A stretch of DNA of 39,660 nucleotides. It comes from a virus. Below, piece by piece: positions 6,325 through 14,441 of the stretch. The position numbers and the translations under genes were made by a program. The notes under the pieces are model-generated. The model saw only the letters and a list, made by a program, of their open reading frames with translations, made no database searches and was not told the DNA's origin. The DNA is taken from IMG/VR virus record IMGVR_UViG_3300043536_000055, positions 1 through 39,660 of that record. The stretch is one strand, 5' to 3'. Positions within the stretch are counted from its first letter, which is position 1; every line of letters begins with the position of its first letter.

Positions 6325-6356
6325 TTGACCGAAGTTGCGCAATACGCAACTAATAC
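6325..6356 (+). promoter_or_regulatory. Right operator and promoter of the Cro-like gene
   Basis: The palindrome GTTGCGCAATACGCAAC (6334-6350) matches the left operators in both half-sites. TTGACC (6325-6330) and TAATAC (6351-6356) flank it, with a long 20-base spacing that a promoter prediction should test. The TAATAC ends 5 bases before the ATG at 6362 and there is no Shine-Dalgarno sequence, so the message may be leaderless. Extra half-sites, ATACGCAAC at 6265-6273 over the repressor start and ATGCAAC at 6311-6317, suggest weaker repressor contacts. Confidence 0.6.
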
Positions 6357-6361
6357 CTTCC

Positions 6362-6568
6362 ATGATTCGCAGCCCCCTCCGAGGATATCGCGACCGCTCA
6401 AATCTCACGCTTGAGCAACTCGGGATGTTGCTGGGCGTGAATAAATCAACCGTCCTGCGCTGGGAAAACGGTCGGGTGCCGGCCGAGAGATTGGCGGAAG
6501 TCGAGGCTATGACCGGCGTTTCTCGACATGATCTCCGCCCAGACCTTTACCCCGCGGCCGCCGAATGA
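6362..6568 (+). CDS. Cro-like HTH regulator
   Basis: This 68-residue protein (MIRSPLRGYRDRSNLTLEQLG...) is a single XRE helix-turn-helix domain: TLEQLGMLLGVNKSTVLRWENG, about residues 16-37. It is divergent from the repressor across the operator, the classic position of Cro. The frame is open upstream from a TTG at 6335, but the ATG at 6362 begins at the domain. There is no clear ribosome binding site. A direct role in the lytic/lysogenic switch is very likely; the order of binding to the operators is unknown. Confidence 0.82.
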   Translation: MIRSPLRGYRDRSNLTLEQLGMLLGVNKSTVLRWENGRVPAERLAEVEAMTGVSRHDLRPDLYPAAAE

Positions 6569-6704
6569 CCGCCTCGCTCATCATTTCCCCTGATGCTCGA
6601 TTGCCCTCCAGCGTCGGGGGACGGCCCGCGCCGGCTTCGAACTTGTCGCCCCCCGCCGGTGCGGGCCTGTCGTTTCCAGTTCTTTGTAAGCGTGGAGTTG
6701 CGTC

Positions 6705-6941
6705 ATGCGCGAATCAGGAATGCGCCGCGTGCGCGCGTCAACAAGTCCCAAAGAACGCCTGTTCTCTAAAAACAGATTTGGAACAGTTGTTCGGGCGCTA
6801 TGGCCGGACAAGCCGGCGCTCAACCTGGCGCAGCGGATCGGTTGCAGCGAGCGCGGGGCGCAATACATCATCGACGGCAAGCGCCGCGGCAAACTGTTTG
6901 CGCGTGCGCTTCACGTCGTCGAGGGCGAAATGCTCGATTAA
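6705..6941 (+). CDS. Small HTH-like DNA-binding protein (78 aa)
   Basis: The core FGTVVRALWPDKPALNLAQRIGCSERGAQYIIDGK has a helix-turn-helix look (LAQRIGCSERGAQYIIDG), with aromatic residues spaced as in small phage regulators. The start at 6705 has GTGGAG 10 bases upstream; a second ATG at 6720 is possible. It is the second DNA-binding protein after Cro, in the position of a CII- or replication-associated regulator; that role is inference. The 136 bases before it (6569-6704) hold an open frame but no recognisable gene. Confidence 0.68.
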   Translation: MRESGMRRVRASTSPKERLFSKNRFGTVVRALWPDKPALNLAQRIGCSERGAQYIIDGKRRGKLFARALHVVEGEMLD

Positions 6942-6955
6942 CTTGGAGAGAAATT

Positions 6956-7216
6956 ATGACGATCAAACTCGGCGACAAGGCGAAGGACACAGTTTCCGGT
7001 TTTGCCGGAATTGTCACAGGCCGTTTCGAATATCTCAACGGCTGCGTGCGGCTTCAAATCGAGCCCGACAAGCTCGACAAGGAAGGCAAGCGGATCGAAG
7101 GCTGCGTATTCGATATCGAACAGCTCGCGTTGGTGAAGGCGGCGAAGCCGCGCGCCGTGACTCCATCCGGCGGTCCGCGCTCCGATCCCGCACCGCGTTC
7201 CGCACCTTCCCGCTGA
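6956..7216 (+). CDS. Conserved phage protein, unknown function (86 aa)
   Basis: The start has GGAGAG 6 bases upstream. The N-terminal 60 residues (MTIKLGDKAKDTVSGFAG, VTGRFEYLNGCVRLQIEP) look like a small beta-barrel, a pattern common in phage early regions. The C-terminus is Pro/Ser/Arg-rich (PSGGPRSDPAPRSAPSR) and probably disordered. No enzyme motif is visible. Confidence 0.75.
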   Translation: MTIKLGDKAKDTVSGFAGIVTGRFEYLNGCVRLQIEPDKLDKEGKRIEGCVFDIEQLALVKAAKPRAVTPSGGPRSDPAPRSAPSR

Positions 7217-7385
7217 CGGCCGAAAGGCGAGATCAGCGGCATCAATTCACTTCGGGCGGCGGCCTTGGCATCCATGAGCCCGGGTCAAATACACGGGGGC
7301 CTGCCTCGCGGCCGCCTCCGTCGGGAAGGGCGCGTAATCGCGCTATGTGCCCCGCCGTCGCCCGATCCGTTTCGCGGTGGGCCGC

Positions 7386-7673
7386 ATGAGCGATCGCTCG
7401 CGCCTCGACCGCTTTCAGATCGCCATCTTGCGATCGCTCCTGGCGTGGGGCGGCTACGGCCGCGCGATAACGCTCAAGACTGGCCAGCGCACATCTGCGC
7501 TTCCGCTTTGGCGCCGCGGCATAGTCGAGATCTGGTATCGGCAATCGCCCGATGAGCAGCCGTCGCTGCAAGGCCCCTATTACGCCCTGACGCTTTCGGG
7601 CGAGCAGCTCGCATCCCGTTTCATCAAATACCCGGCGCCTCGCGGGCTCTCTGGGGCGGAGCAATCAGCATGA
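7386..7673 (+). CDS. Small winged-helix-like phage protein (95 aa)
   Basis: MSDRSRLDRFQIAILRSLLA begins a helical segment; a Lys/Arg-rich loop follows and then YYALTLSGEQLAS, a phrase typical of the wing strand and last helix of small winged-helix proteins. The start 7386 follows a weak GGTGGG. The stop overlaps the next start by 4 bases (ATGA). The 169 bases before it hold no clear gene. Function is unknown, perhaps a regulator. Confidence 0.62.
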   Translation: MSDRSRLDRFQIAILRSLLAWGGYGRAITLKTGQRTSALPLWRRGIVEIWYRQSPDEQPSLQGPYYALTLSGEQLASRFIKYPAPRGLSGAEQSA

Positions 7674-7965
7674 TTAATCATCCTCACCGCAGCAAGCACA
7701 AAGCCGAGAAGGCCGTCCTGGTGACCACGACGCATCGCGGCGTATTTTTTGGCTACGCGACCGATATCGACGGCGAAACGATTGCCCTGCGCGCCGGGCG
7801 CAATTGTCTGTATTGGTCCGCCGACGTGAAAGGCTTCGCCGGCCTTGCGGCGACGGGCCCGAACAAATCCTGCCGCGTCGGTCCAGCGGTCGACATTCAG
7901 CTCCGCAATATCACCAGCGTCTCACTCGTCAGTGACGAGGCGGTGAAGGCGTGGGAGGCGGCGCC

Positions 7966-7975
<10 letters not shown>
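7670..7975 (+). CDS. DUF6948-like phage protein (101 aa)
   Basis: The protein contains VLVTTTHRGVFFGYATD, ALRAGRNCLYWSADVKG and ITSVSLVSDEAVKAW, the order of beta-strands expected of the small DUF6948 family, which is found in phage early genes and has no known function. It shares ATGA with the gene before and overlaps the repeat protein by 10 bases, so the two are probably translated together. Confidence 0.75.
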
Positions 7976-8775
<800 letters not shown>

Positions 8776-8787
<12 letters not shown>

Positions 8788-8802
8788 GGGCGCCTCTTTC
8801 TC
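8776..8802 (+). terminator. Likely rho-independent terminator after the repeat gene
   Basis: GAGGCGC (8776-8782) and GCGCCTC (8790-8796) form a perfect 7-bp GC-rich stem with a 7-base loop, followed by TTTCTC. The left arm overlaps the last codons of the repeat gene. The T tract is short, so termination may be partial. Confidence 0.5.
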
Positions 8803-8885
8803 TCAGTTCCTCTCCGCGTAAGCCAGTTTGTTGTTGTTGCTTTGCGTGTCCCGCGTCCGGTCCGACGCGAGCAATGGGGGATTCT

Positions 8886-8987
8886 ATGACCGTTCTCCTT
8901 CTTATCTTCGCCATCGTCATGCTCGGCGCGTTGTTCGGCGCGTGGCTCGCCTCGATTACGCCGGATGACGCGGAGCTTTGGTCGTGA
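8886..8987 (+). CDS. Small single-pass membrane protein (33 aa)
   Basis: MTVLLLIFAIVMLGALFGAW then LASITPDDAELWS is one membrane helix with a short acidic tail. The start has GGGGGA 6 bases upstream. The stop overlaps the next gene's GTG by GTGA. No family is recognised. Confidence 0.55.
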   Translation: MTVLLLIFAIVMLGALFGAWLASITPDDAELWS

Positions 8988-9175
8988 CGCAATCGCTCGC
9001 CATCTATCTGATTGTCGGCGCCGTCCTGTTTCTGATCGGCGCCGTCGCCAATGGCGTTAATCGCGAACGCCCAGGTTGGCCGGAAGTGCTGCTCGCCGTC
9101 ATAGCGGCGATCATCGGCTGGCCGATCTTTTGGGGTTACGCGATCTGGAGCGCCGAGTGGGAGCGCCGGTCATGA
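8984..9175 (+). CDS. Two-helix membrane protein (63 aa)
   Basis: The sequence has two hydrophobic helices, IYLIVGAVLFLIGAVA and VLLAVIAAIIGWPIFWGYAI, joined by a polar loop (NGVNRERPGWPE) that should lie on one side of the membrane. The GTG start shares GTGA with the upstream stop, and the stop shares ATGA with the DUF1937 gene. Unknown; pairs of small membrane proteins in early operons sometimes serve exclusion or holin-like roles. Confidence 0.6.
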   Translation: MTQSLAIYLIVGAVLFLIGAVANGVNRERPGWPEVLLAVIAAIIGWPIFWGYAIWSAEWERRS

Positions 9176-9573
9176 GCTCGCATACGCTCGCCTATCTCGC
9201 GACGCCCTACACCAAATATTCAGAGGGCATCGAGCGCGCCTTCATTGACGCCTGCAAGCTCGCCGGCCGGCTGATCCAGGCCGGCGTTCACGTCTATTCG
9301 CCGATCGCGCATTCTCATCCGATCGCGGTTCACGCCAACATGGACCCGCTCGATCAAACATTCTGGCTCGATCTTGATGCGGCGATGCTGCACGTCTGCC
9401 GCGTCCTGATCATCGCCCACATGGATGGCTGGGAGCAATCGACCGGCGTCGCCCATGAGATTGATTTTTTCGAGCAACGCCAGCGCCCGATTTTTGATCT
9501 CGATCCGAAGACGCTGCGGATGGTCAAGCGAGAAATGCCCGCGCCTTCAAAATTCGAGCACCTGGGAACATGA
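9172..9573 (+). CDS. DUF1937 nucleoside 2-deoxyribosyltransferase-like protein
   Basis: This 133-residue protein begins LAYLATPYTKYSEGIERAF, a motif of the nucleoside 2-deoxyribosyltransferase fold, and has GVHVYSPIAHSHPIA, DQTFWLDLDAAML and EQSTGVAHEIDFF, where the Glu of VAHEID matches the position of the catalytic acid in the fold. Such phage proteins may work in nucleotide salvage or in making modified DNA bases. The start overlaps the previous stop (ATGA). The family is secure, the substrate unknown. Confidence 0.88.
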   Translation: MSSHTLAYLATPYTKYSEGIERAFIDACKLAGRLIQAGVHVYSPIAHSHPIAVHANMDPLDQTFWLDLDAAMLHVCRVLIIAHMDGWEQSTGVAHEIDFFEQRQRPIFDLDPKTLRMVKREMPAPSKFEHLGT

Positions 9574-9683
9574 CCGCGCAGCTCCTCGATCACATCGCCT
9601 CCGGCGCCGCCGATCTCTACATCCGTGCCGCGTCTTTGATCATCGGGCCGGTGCTCGGCGTTGCCGTCTATGGGCTTGCCTAG
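9570..9683 (+). CDS. Small membrane-type protein (37 aa)
   Basis: MTAQLLDHIASGAADLYIRA is an amphipathic start, followed by a hydrophobic run SLIIGPVLGVAVYGLA. The start overlaps the DUF1937 stop by 4 bases. It may be an accessory peptide; no family is recognised. Confidence 0.48.
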   Translation: MTAQLLDHIASGAADLYIRAASLIIGPVLGVAVYGLA

Positions 9684-9700
9684 ATTGCGGGGGCGCCGCG

Positions 9701-10075
9701 ATGAGCAAAGAAGACGCGATGAGCAAAGAAGAGTTGTCTCAGGATGTTGCGATAGAGCCAATCATATTTCGATCTACGATCAAGGATGAACGCCAGATCA
9801 TTTATGTGGCGCAGCGATGGCCAGAATACGCAAGCATCGATCCATGCGCGCTTCGCTTTCCTGGCATCTCGATTCGCGATGATGGCATGATCGTTCTGAC
9901 GTGCGAGAACGGCTTTGCCATCTATAAGTTAGCAAAAACTCAAATCAGCGAACCAGCGCCCCGATCGTTAGATCGGTGGGTTGTGTGCCGTGCGCCTTAC
10001 GGAATCACCGTCGAATTAGTCGAAAGCGATTTCTCGGCAGCGCCGTTGTTTGATCAGATCGGGGGTGACGGATGA
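9701..10075 (+). CDS. Phage protein of unknown function (124 aa)
   Basis: The protein starts with a doubled phrase MSKEDAMSKEEL, from an 18-bp near-tandem repeat of the start region, then carries IIYVAQRWPEYASIDP, ISIRDDGMIVLTCENGF and RAPYGITVELVESDF. The predicted fold is mixed alpha/beta. Because of the duplication, a start at 9719 would also give a full protein. No family is recognised. Confidence 0.68.
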   Translation: MSKEDAMSKEELSQDVAIEPIIFRSTIKDERQIIYVAQRWPEYASIDPCALRFPGISIRDDGMIVLTCENGFAIYKLAKTQISEPAPRSLDRWVVCRAPYGITVELVESDFSAAPLFDQIGGDG

Positions 10076-10422
10076 CCCCCTTCGAAGCCTCCGGCCTCCT
10101 GCAAGAGATCGTCACGTTCGCCCAGGAAATCCTCTGCCGTCCGCTCGGCGATCTGACGACGCGCCGGCAACGCTGCGAGGCGCTGCAGGGCCGCCTCGAG
10201 GCGGCGATCATCGACAGCGCCGGCATCAGCCATCTGCTCGACAACGGCGCGCCGGCGCTCCTTCACGCCATCGATCGCGTGCTCTATCGCCGGCGTTGCT
10301 ATGACGAACCTGGCGCCGCGGTTTGGGAAGGCGTGGTCGGCCATCTGATGCCGATCGCCCGCAGCGACAGCGGTGCCATCCTGGCCAGGGCGCATGACAA
10401 TGCGCCAGAAAGGGTGACGTGA
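10072..10422 (+). CDS. Helical phage protein of unknown function (116 aa)
   Basis: MTPFEASGLLQEIVTFAQEI, then two more helices (RRQRCEALQGRLEAAII and GISHLLDNGAPALLHAID) suggest a soluble helical bundle. The start shares ATGA with the gene before, and the stop lies against the ParB/MT-A70 start (TGATG). Function is unknown. Confidence 0.68.
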   Translation: MTPFEASGLLQEIVTFAQEILCRPLGDLTTRRQRCEALQGRLEAAIIDSAGISHLLDNGAPALLHAIDRVLYRRRCYDEPGAAVWEGVVGHLMPIARSDSGAILARAHDNAPERVT

Positions 10423-11624
10423 TGAACGCCGACGCGATGCAATCATATCGTCGCATCTCCGAGGTCAAGGTCGGCAACCGCCATCGCAAGGAGATGGGCG
10501 ACATAACGGCGCTCGCCCGCGACATCAACGAGCGCGGGTTGTTGCACCCGATCGTCGTCGATCAAAAGAACAGACTGATCGCCGGCGAGCGCCGGCTCAA
10601 GGCCTGGCAGCTCTCGAACTTCCGCGAGCAGCCGATCCCGGTTCACGTCGTGCCGCTCGAGGACATAGTCGCCGGCGAATGGGCGGAGAACGATCCGACG
10701 CTGCGCAAGAATTTCACGCCGTCGGAAGCGGTCGCCATCGCCCGCGAGCTGCGGCCGCGGCTGGAGGTGGCGTCCAAGAAACGGCAGCAAGAGCACGGTG
10801 GAACTGCGCCCGGTCGCAAGGCCGAACACTCCGCGCAAGTTGCGCCAAGTGTTGAAGCCGAGAAGGGTCGCGCGGTAGCCAAGATCGCCAGGGCGACGGG
10901 CAAGGGCGCGCGCACGCTAGAGAAGGCCGAGGCGATCGTCGAGGCGGCAGAGAAAGAGCCCGCCAAGTTCGGCAAGCTCAAAGCCGACATGGACAAGTCG
11001 GGCCGCGTTGACGGCCCGTTCAAGCGGCTGCAGACAATGAAGGCGGCCGAGCAGATCCGCAAGGAACCGCCGCCGCTGCCCGGCAACGGTCCCTATCGCG
11101 GCATGGTCATTGATTTTCCCTGGGCGGCCGAGCCCGACGACGACGATCCCGAACGCCTGGCGCGCGGCTACTATCCCTATGCGACGATGTCGATGAATGA
11201 GATCGCAGAGTTTTGCGCGCTGTCGATCGTGCCGCTGCTGCACAGAGATTGCACGGTCGCCGTCTGGATCACGAACTATCATCTGGCACTCGGCCATCAA
11301 TTGCATGTGTTCAACGCGCTCGAGTTGAAACCGACGACGATTCTGACCTGGCGCAAGAGCAAACTCGGCCGCGGCCAGGTGGCGCGCGGCACCACCGAAC
11401 ACGTCATCATCGCTCGCCGCGGCAAGTCGGTCATCGAGACGTTCCCGCGCACCGATTACGACTGGCCGTCTGACAAAGTGCACTCCCGCAAGCCGCAAAG
11501 CTTCTTTGATCTGTTCGCTAAGCACGTCCCGGCGCCGCGCTACGCCACGCTCTTCGAGACTGTCGATCGCGGTCCGCTTTGGGATGGGCATGGCGACAAG
11601 ATTACGCTGCGGGAGGCGGCATGA
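10422..11624 (+). CDS. ParB-like domain fused to MT-A70-family methyltransferase
   Basis: This 400-residue protein has a ParB/Spo0J-like N-terminus (about 10-100: ISEVKVGNRHRKEMGDI, then GLLHPIVVDQ and LIAGERRLKAWQ), a helical linker, and a C-terminal MT-A70 domain (about 215-400). The conserved motif reads DFPW (about residues 231-234), where the family has DPPW; the downstream YYPYATMSMNEI, AVWITN and KPTTILTW segments are intact. MT-A70 phage enzymes methylate adenine at N6, and ParB-type modules bind DNA and nucleotide. It probably modifies phage DNA against restriction, but the motif change makes activity uncertain. A GTG at 10419 is an alternative start. Confidence 0.88.
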   Translation: MNADAMQSYRRISEVKVGNRHRKEMGDITALARDINERGLLHPIVVDQKNRLIAGERRLKAWQLSNFREQPIPVHVVPLEDIVAGEWAENDPTLRKNFTPSEAVAIARELRPRLEVASKKRQQEHGGTAPGRKAEHSAQVAPSVEAEKGRAVAKIARATGKGARTLEKAEAIVEAAEKEPAKFGKLKADMDKSGRVDGPFKRLQTMKAAEQIRKEPPPLPGNGPYRGMVIDFPWAAEPDDDDPERLARGYYPYATMSMNEIAEFCALSIVPLLHRDCTVAVWITNYHLALGHQLHVFNALELKPTTILTWRKSKLGRGQVARGTTEHVIIARRGKSVIETFPRTDYDWPSDKVHSRKPQSFFDLFAKHVPAPRYATLFETVDRGPLWDGHGDKITLREAA

Positions 11625-11881
11625 AAAACAAGCTTACAGACCTCAACGATCATCTGTTCGCACAGATGGAGCGGCTGTCCGACGAAGCGTTGACGCCAGA
11701 GCAAATCGAAAAAGAGGTCACACGTGGCGGCGCCATCGTTGCGGTCGCGGATCAAATCATCCGGAACGCGACCGTACAGTTAGCGGCGGCAAAATTGGTT
11801 TCCGAGCGCGGTCACGATCCAATGGAGTATCTGCCGCAGATAGAGGGTCGTCCGCGCCTGATTGCGGGCAAGCGCCAATGA
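11621..11881 (+). CDS. Conserved phage protein preceding HNH gene (86 aa)
   Basis: The sequence KLTDLNDHLFAQMERLSDE, TPEQIEKEVTRGGAIVAVAD and AAAKLVSERGHDPMEYLPQI is typical of a small helical phage protein often paired with an HNH endonuclease. It overlaps the methyltransferase and HNH genes by 4 bases on each side. The role is unknown; tight pairing suggests it may act with the downstream nuclease. Confidence 0.78.
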   Translation: MKNKLTDLNDHLFAQMERLSDEALTPEQIEKEVTRGGAIVAVADQIIRNATVQLAAAKLVSERGHDPMEYLPQIEGRPRLIAGKRQ

Positions 11882-12522
11882 AAGGGAATGATATCCAATA
11901 CACCGCGCGCCAGCTCGCCTTCGTAAGGCGCAATAGAAAAATGCCAAGGGCCGCGCTGCACGCTGCGTTCGTCAAGAGATTTAGGCGCAGGGATGTGTCG
12001 CTCGACAACATCAAATCTCTCTGTTGGCGAAAAGGATGGTTGAATGGACGCGACGGCCGGTTTCAGAAAGGCCTTGTTCCATGGAACACAGGCAAGAAGA
12101 GACCATACAACGCGAACTCTGCCCGCACGCAGTTCAAGAAAGGCGGTCTGCCAGCCAATACGAGGTATCTCGGACACGAGCGCGTTTCGAAAGAAGGCTA
12201 CGTCGAGATCAGCGTCAAGCAGACCAATCCTCACACGGGCTTTGAGCGTCGATATGTTCTTAAGCACCGCTGGCTTTGGGAGCAGAAGCACGGTCCGGTG
12301 CCCGATCGCATGGCCCTTAAATGCAAGGGCGATCGTCTCAACACTGATCCATCGAATTGGGAGCTTATACCGCGCGCTGTGCTACCGCGGCTGAGTGGGC
12401 GTTTCGGTCGCGGCTATGACGACGCGCCGAGCGAACTGAAGCCGACGATCATGGCCGTCGCCAAATTAGAGCATCAGCTTCGCCAGAAGGAATACAATGG
12501 CTTCCCGGAGATCCGATCGTGA
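11878..12522 (+). CDS. HNH endonuclease (homing-type)
   Basis: This 214-residue protein has an N-terminal DNA-binding helical part (YTARQLAFVRRNRKMPRAAL, with a basic stretch FVKRFRRR), a linker with KKGGLP, and the HNH part KHRWLWEQKHGPVPDRM...GDRLNTDPSNWELIPR near residues 123-165. The order H...N matches HNH nucleases of the phage intron-less homing type. The start shares ATGA with the 86-aa gene. It could drive spread of the linked block, but the target is unknown. Confidence 0.85.
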   Translation: MKGNDIQYTARQLAFVRRNRKMPRAALHAAFVKRFRRRDVSLDNIKSLCWRKGWLNGRDGRFQKGLVPWNTGKKRPYNANSARTQFKKGGLPANTRYLGHERVSKEGYVEISVKQTNPHTGFERRYVLKHRWLWEQKHGPVPDRMALKCKGDRLNTDPSNWELIPRAVLPRLSGRFGRGYDDAPSELKPTIMAVAKLEHQLRQKEYNGFPEIRS

Positions 12523-12722
12523 GCACTCCGGAGCAAGACAAGACCATGGCCGAGATGGGCCGCGCGCTGGCGCAAGCACTGTGCGGCTACGCCCGCGAGC
12601 GCGACGACGGCCATAAGAAAAAAATCGCGCAGCTGCACACCGATCTCTGCGCCGCCTGGCGCGTCGAATTGGAAGAGGCATCGGCGGCGGCAGCAAAAAC
12701 GGAAACGGAGGCGGCGGAATGA
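12519..12722 (+). CDS. Small helical phage protein (67 aa)
   Basis: A GTG start at 12519 overlaps the HNH stop. The sequence MSTPEQDKTMAEMGRALAQ continues as a single long helix with many Ala and Glu (VELEEASAAAAKTETEAAE). It is probably a coiled-coil or accessory protein; no family is recognised. Confidence 0.6.
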   Translation: MSTPEQDKTMAEMGRALAQALCGYARERDDGHKKKIAQLHTDLCAAWRVELEEASAAAAKTETEAAE

Positions 12723-12910
12723 GCGTGCCCGTCGATATCGATAAGGCCCGCCGCGAGGCGGCCGCGCGCGAGATCGCGCAACAGGTCGATCCACTCGCCG
12801 GCGGCTTCTTCCGCATGGGCCTGGTCGATGCGGCACTCGCAGGAATGAAATTCGAGCGCGATTGTTCGCCGCCGCTGCCGGCGCCGCGCGAAGCGGAGCC
12901 GCAGCGATGA
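12719..12910 (+). CDS. Small phage protein (63 aa), unknown function
   Basis: MSVPVDIDKARREAAAREIA begins a helical N-terminal half; the C-terminus (CSPPLPAPREAEPQR) is Pro-rich. It shares ATGA with both neighbours. No family is recognised. Confidence 0.55.
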   Translation: MSVPVDIDKARREAAAREIAQQVDPLAGGFFRMGLVDAALAGMKFERDCSPPLPAPREAEPQR

Positions 12911-13185
12911 CCACGGCGCGCTCACCCCTTCGCGTTCTGCGGCAGCAAGCAAATCATATTGCGGAGCTGCTCAAGCGAGCCGAACGAGGCGAGAAAATTG
13001 CCGACGACATGGGCGGCAAAATCGCCGCGGCGCGATCGCGGCCTAAGGTCAAGTTCGCCGTCGCGATGGACGACAAGGTCCTGATAATCGACATGTCGTG
13101 GGCGACCATCCGAGAGATGAGCGAACATGGAATTTCGGAGTATCTGCTTAAGCAGATGAGAGAAGTCCGCGACACTGTCCACTGA
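12907..13185 (+). CDS. Phage protein of unknown function (92 aa)
   Basis: The N-terminal half is a basic helix (SPLRVLRQQANHIAELLKRAE), and the C-terminal half a beta-alpha element (VKFAVAMDDKVLIIDMSW). The start shares ATGA with the preceding stop; 10 bases separate it from the next gene. No family is recognised. Confidence 0.62.
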   Translation: MTTARSPLRVLRQQANHIAELLKRAERGEKIADDMGGKIAAARSRPKVKFAVAMDDKVLIIDMSWATIREMSEHGISEYLLKQMREVRDTVH

Positions 13186-13195
13186 GGAAACAACA

Positions 13196-13720
13196 ATGGG
13201 CCACGGCGACAGTCTTCCCGAGCAATCAACAACCGAGCTCGAGCGAGCGCAGTGGGACTACGATAGGGCAGTCTTGTTGAAAGAACAGGCCAGGATGGCC
13301 TTATACGAAGCAGATAAGATTGTTTCCGTAGCGTATGCAAAATGGGAGATAGCAAAGCGGAAAGCCGCCGAGGCCATCCCGGTTGATCGTTCGGCGCGCG
13401 AGCTAGCGGGCGGGGGTCCTGTGACCGAAGATCATCGCGAGATCAACCCTGCGACCGGCCAACAAAAGGGCTACATCGTTTTGACGCGTGCGGAGCGGGC
13501 CAAGGGTTTCGTGAGGCCAGTACGCGATGCTTATCGGCATTTGAAGTGCGGCAAGATCACCAGAATGAGCCACGATCTCGCCGAGACATACGCCCGCGAT
13601 CCTTATTTCTATAACGGCACATTCTGCACCATCTGCCGCGCCCATTTCCCGATCGGCGAGGATGGCGAGTTTACTTGGTATGAAAACGACGGTTCCGAAG
13701 GGCCGAAGGTCGGCACATGA
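13196..13720 (+). CDS. Phage protein with C-terminal Cys knuckle (174 aa)
   Basis: An N-terminal coiled-coil (LERAQWDYDRAVLLKEQARM) leads to a linker with EINPATGQQKGYIVLTRAE. The C-terminus has YNGTFCTICRAHFPIGEDGE, a CxxC plus His that likely binds zinc, ending in DGSEGPKVGT. The C-terminal part resembles small zinc-knuckle proteins common in phages of unknown function. Start GAAACAACAATG has only weak ribosome-binding signal. The stop overlaps the next start. Confidence 0.72.
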   Translation: MGHGDSLPEQSTTELERAQWDYDRAVLLKEQARMALYEADKIVSVAYAKWEIAKRKAAEAIPVDRSARELAGGGPVTEDHREINPATGQQKGYIVLTRAERAKGFVRPVRDAYRHLKCGKITRMSHDLAETYARDPYFYNGTFCTICRAHFPIGEDGEFTWYENDGSEGPKVGT

Positions 13721-14148
13721 CCACGCATCCCTCGCCCGAATGCTGCGATCTCGCTGAGCTGGAGAATTCCAACTTGCGCAAATGCCTGGCCTGGGCCGGC
13801 GCCAGGCTGTCGATCGACGATCGCCGCATCCTGGTCGAAATGATCAAGCACCCGGTCACCAAGGGCGGCGTGCTCGAGGACGGCCGCGAGGATGACCGCC
13901 GCGACCTGATCGAGTGCGAGAAACTTCTCCACCGCTTTGCCGACCACATCCGAGAAGCATTGGACTCGGAGACAATGGTCCCGAGCTGGTGGCTGATCGC
14001 CGACCAGCTCTGCGGCAGGGCGGCCGAATGGGAGCCGAACAAGCAAGAGCCGACGCTGCACGAATTGCGCCAGCTGTTTCCGGAGGTGCTGAAACTTCCA
14101 TTCGCCCACGGCAAGACGCATCGTGAGCAGGGAGGGTCGAGCGTATGA
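13717..14148 (+). CDS. Helical phage protein (143 aa), unknown function
   Basis: MTTHPSPECCDLAELENSNL and then long helices (AWAGARLSIDDRRILVEMIK, DLIECEKLLHRFADHIREAL) give a soluble, acidic, helical protein. Overlaps by ATGA at both ends. No catalytic motif is visible. Confidence 0.68.
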   Translation: MTTHPSPECCDLAELENSNLRKCLAWAGARLSIDDRRILVEMIKHPVTKGGVLEDGREDDRRDLIECEKLLHRFADHIREALDSETMVPSWWLIADQLCGRAAEWEPNKQEPTLHELRQLFPEVLKLPFAHGKTHREQGGSSV

Positions 14149-14441
14149 CTCCCATCCTCACCTTCACCCGCGGCGAATTCGATCGCGAGCTGGTGCGGCT
14201 CGGCGAGGTGATCGTCGGCGAAGTGTCGGTGCACAACGGCAGCAAGGTGCGGGCGATCTTCTCGCTGCGGCTGCCGGAATGTCACTGGAGCTTTAGGCCG
14301 GCGCTCTCCTTCGAACAGGCACGCAAGACCATCCAGCGCGAGGTCGAAGAGTGGTTCGTCCGCGCCGGCGTCTTCTATCCCGAACAGCCGATCGAGGTTC
14401 ACATCATCGACGGCAATGCCAGAGAGGCGCGCAGCGCATGA
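14145..14441 (+). CDS. Phage protein of unknown function (98 aa)
   Basis: An alternating strand pattern (LTFTRGEF, VSVHNGSKVRAIFSLRLP, VFYPEQPIEVHIIDGNARE) suggests a small alpha/beta fold. Its last 27 codons are duplicated out of frame inside the chimeric gene at 14787 (see the repeat entries). It overlaps neighbours by ATGA on each side. Confidence 0.7.
   Translation: MTPILTFTRGEFDRELVRLGEVIVGEVSVHNGSKVRAIFSLRLPECHWSFRPALSFEQARKTIQREVEEWFVRAGVFYPEQPIEVHIIDGNAREARSA

Noticed and set aside
6565-7389. A 274-codon frame overlapping the HTH and 86-aa genes
   Set aside because: It shares ATGA with the Cro-like gene but then covers two better genes with own ribosome binding sites; its sequence is low in structure and Ser/Arg-rich.
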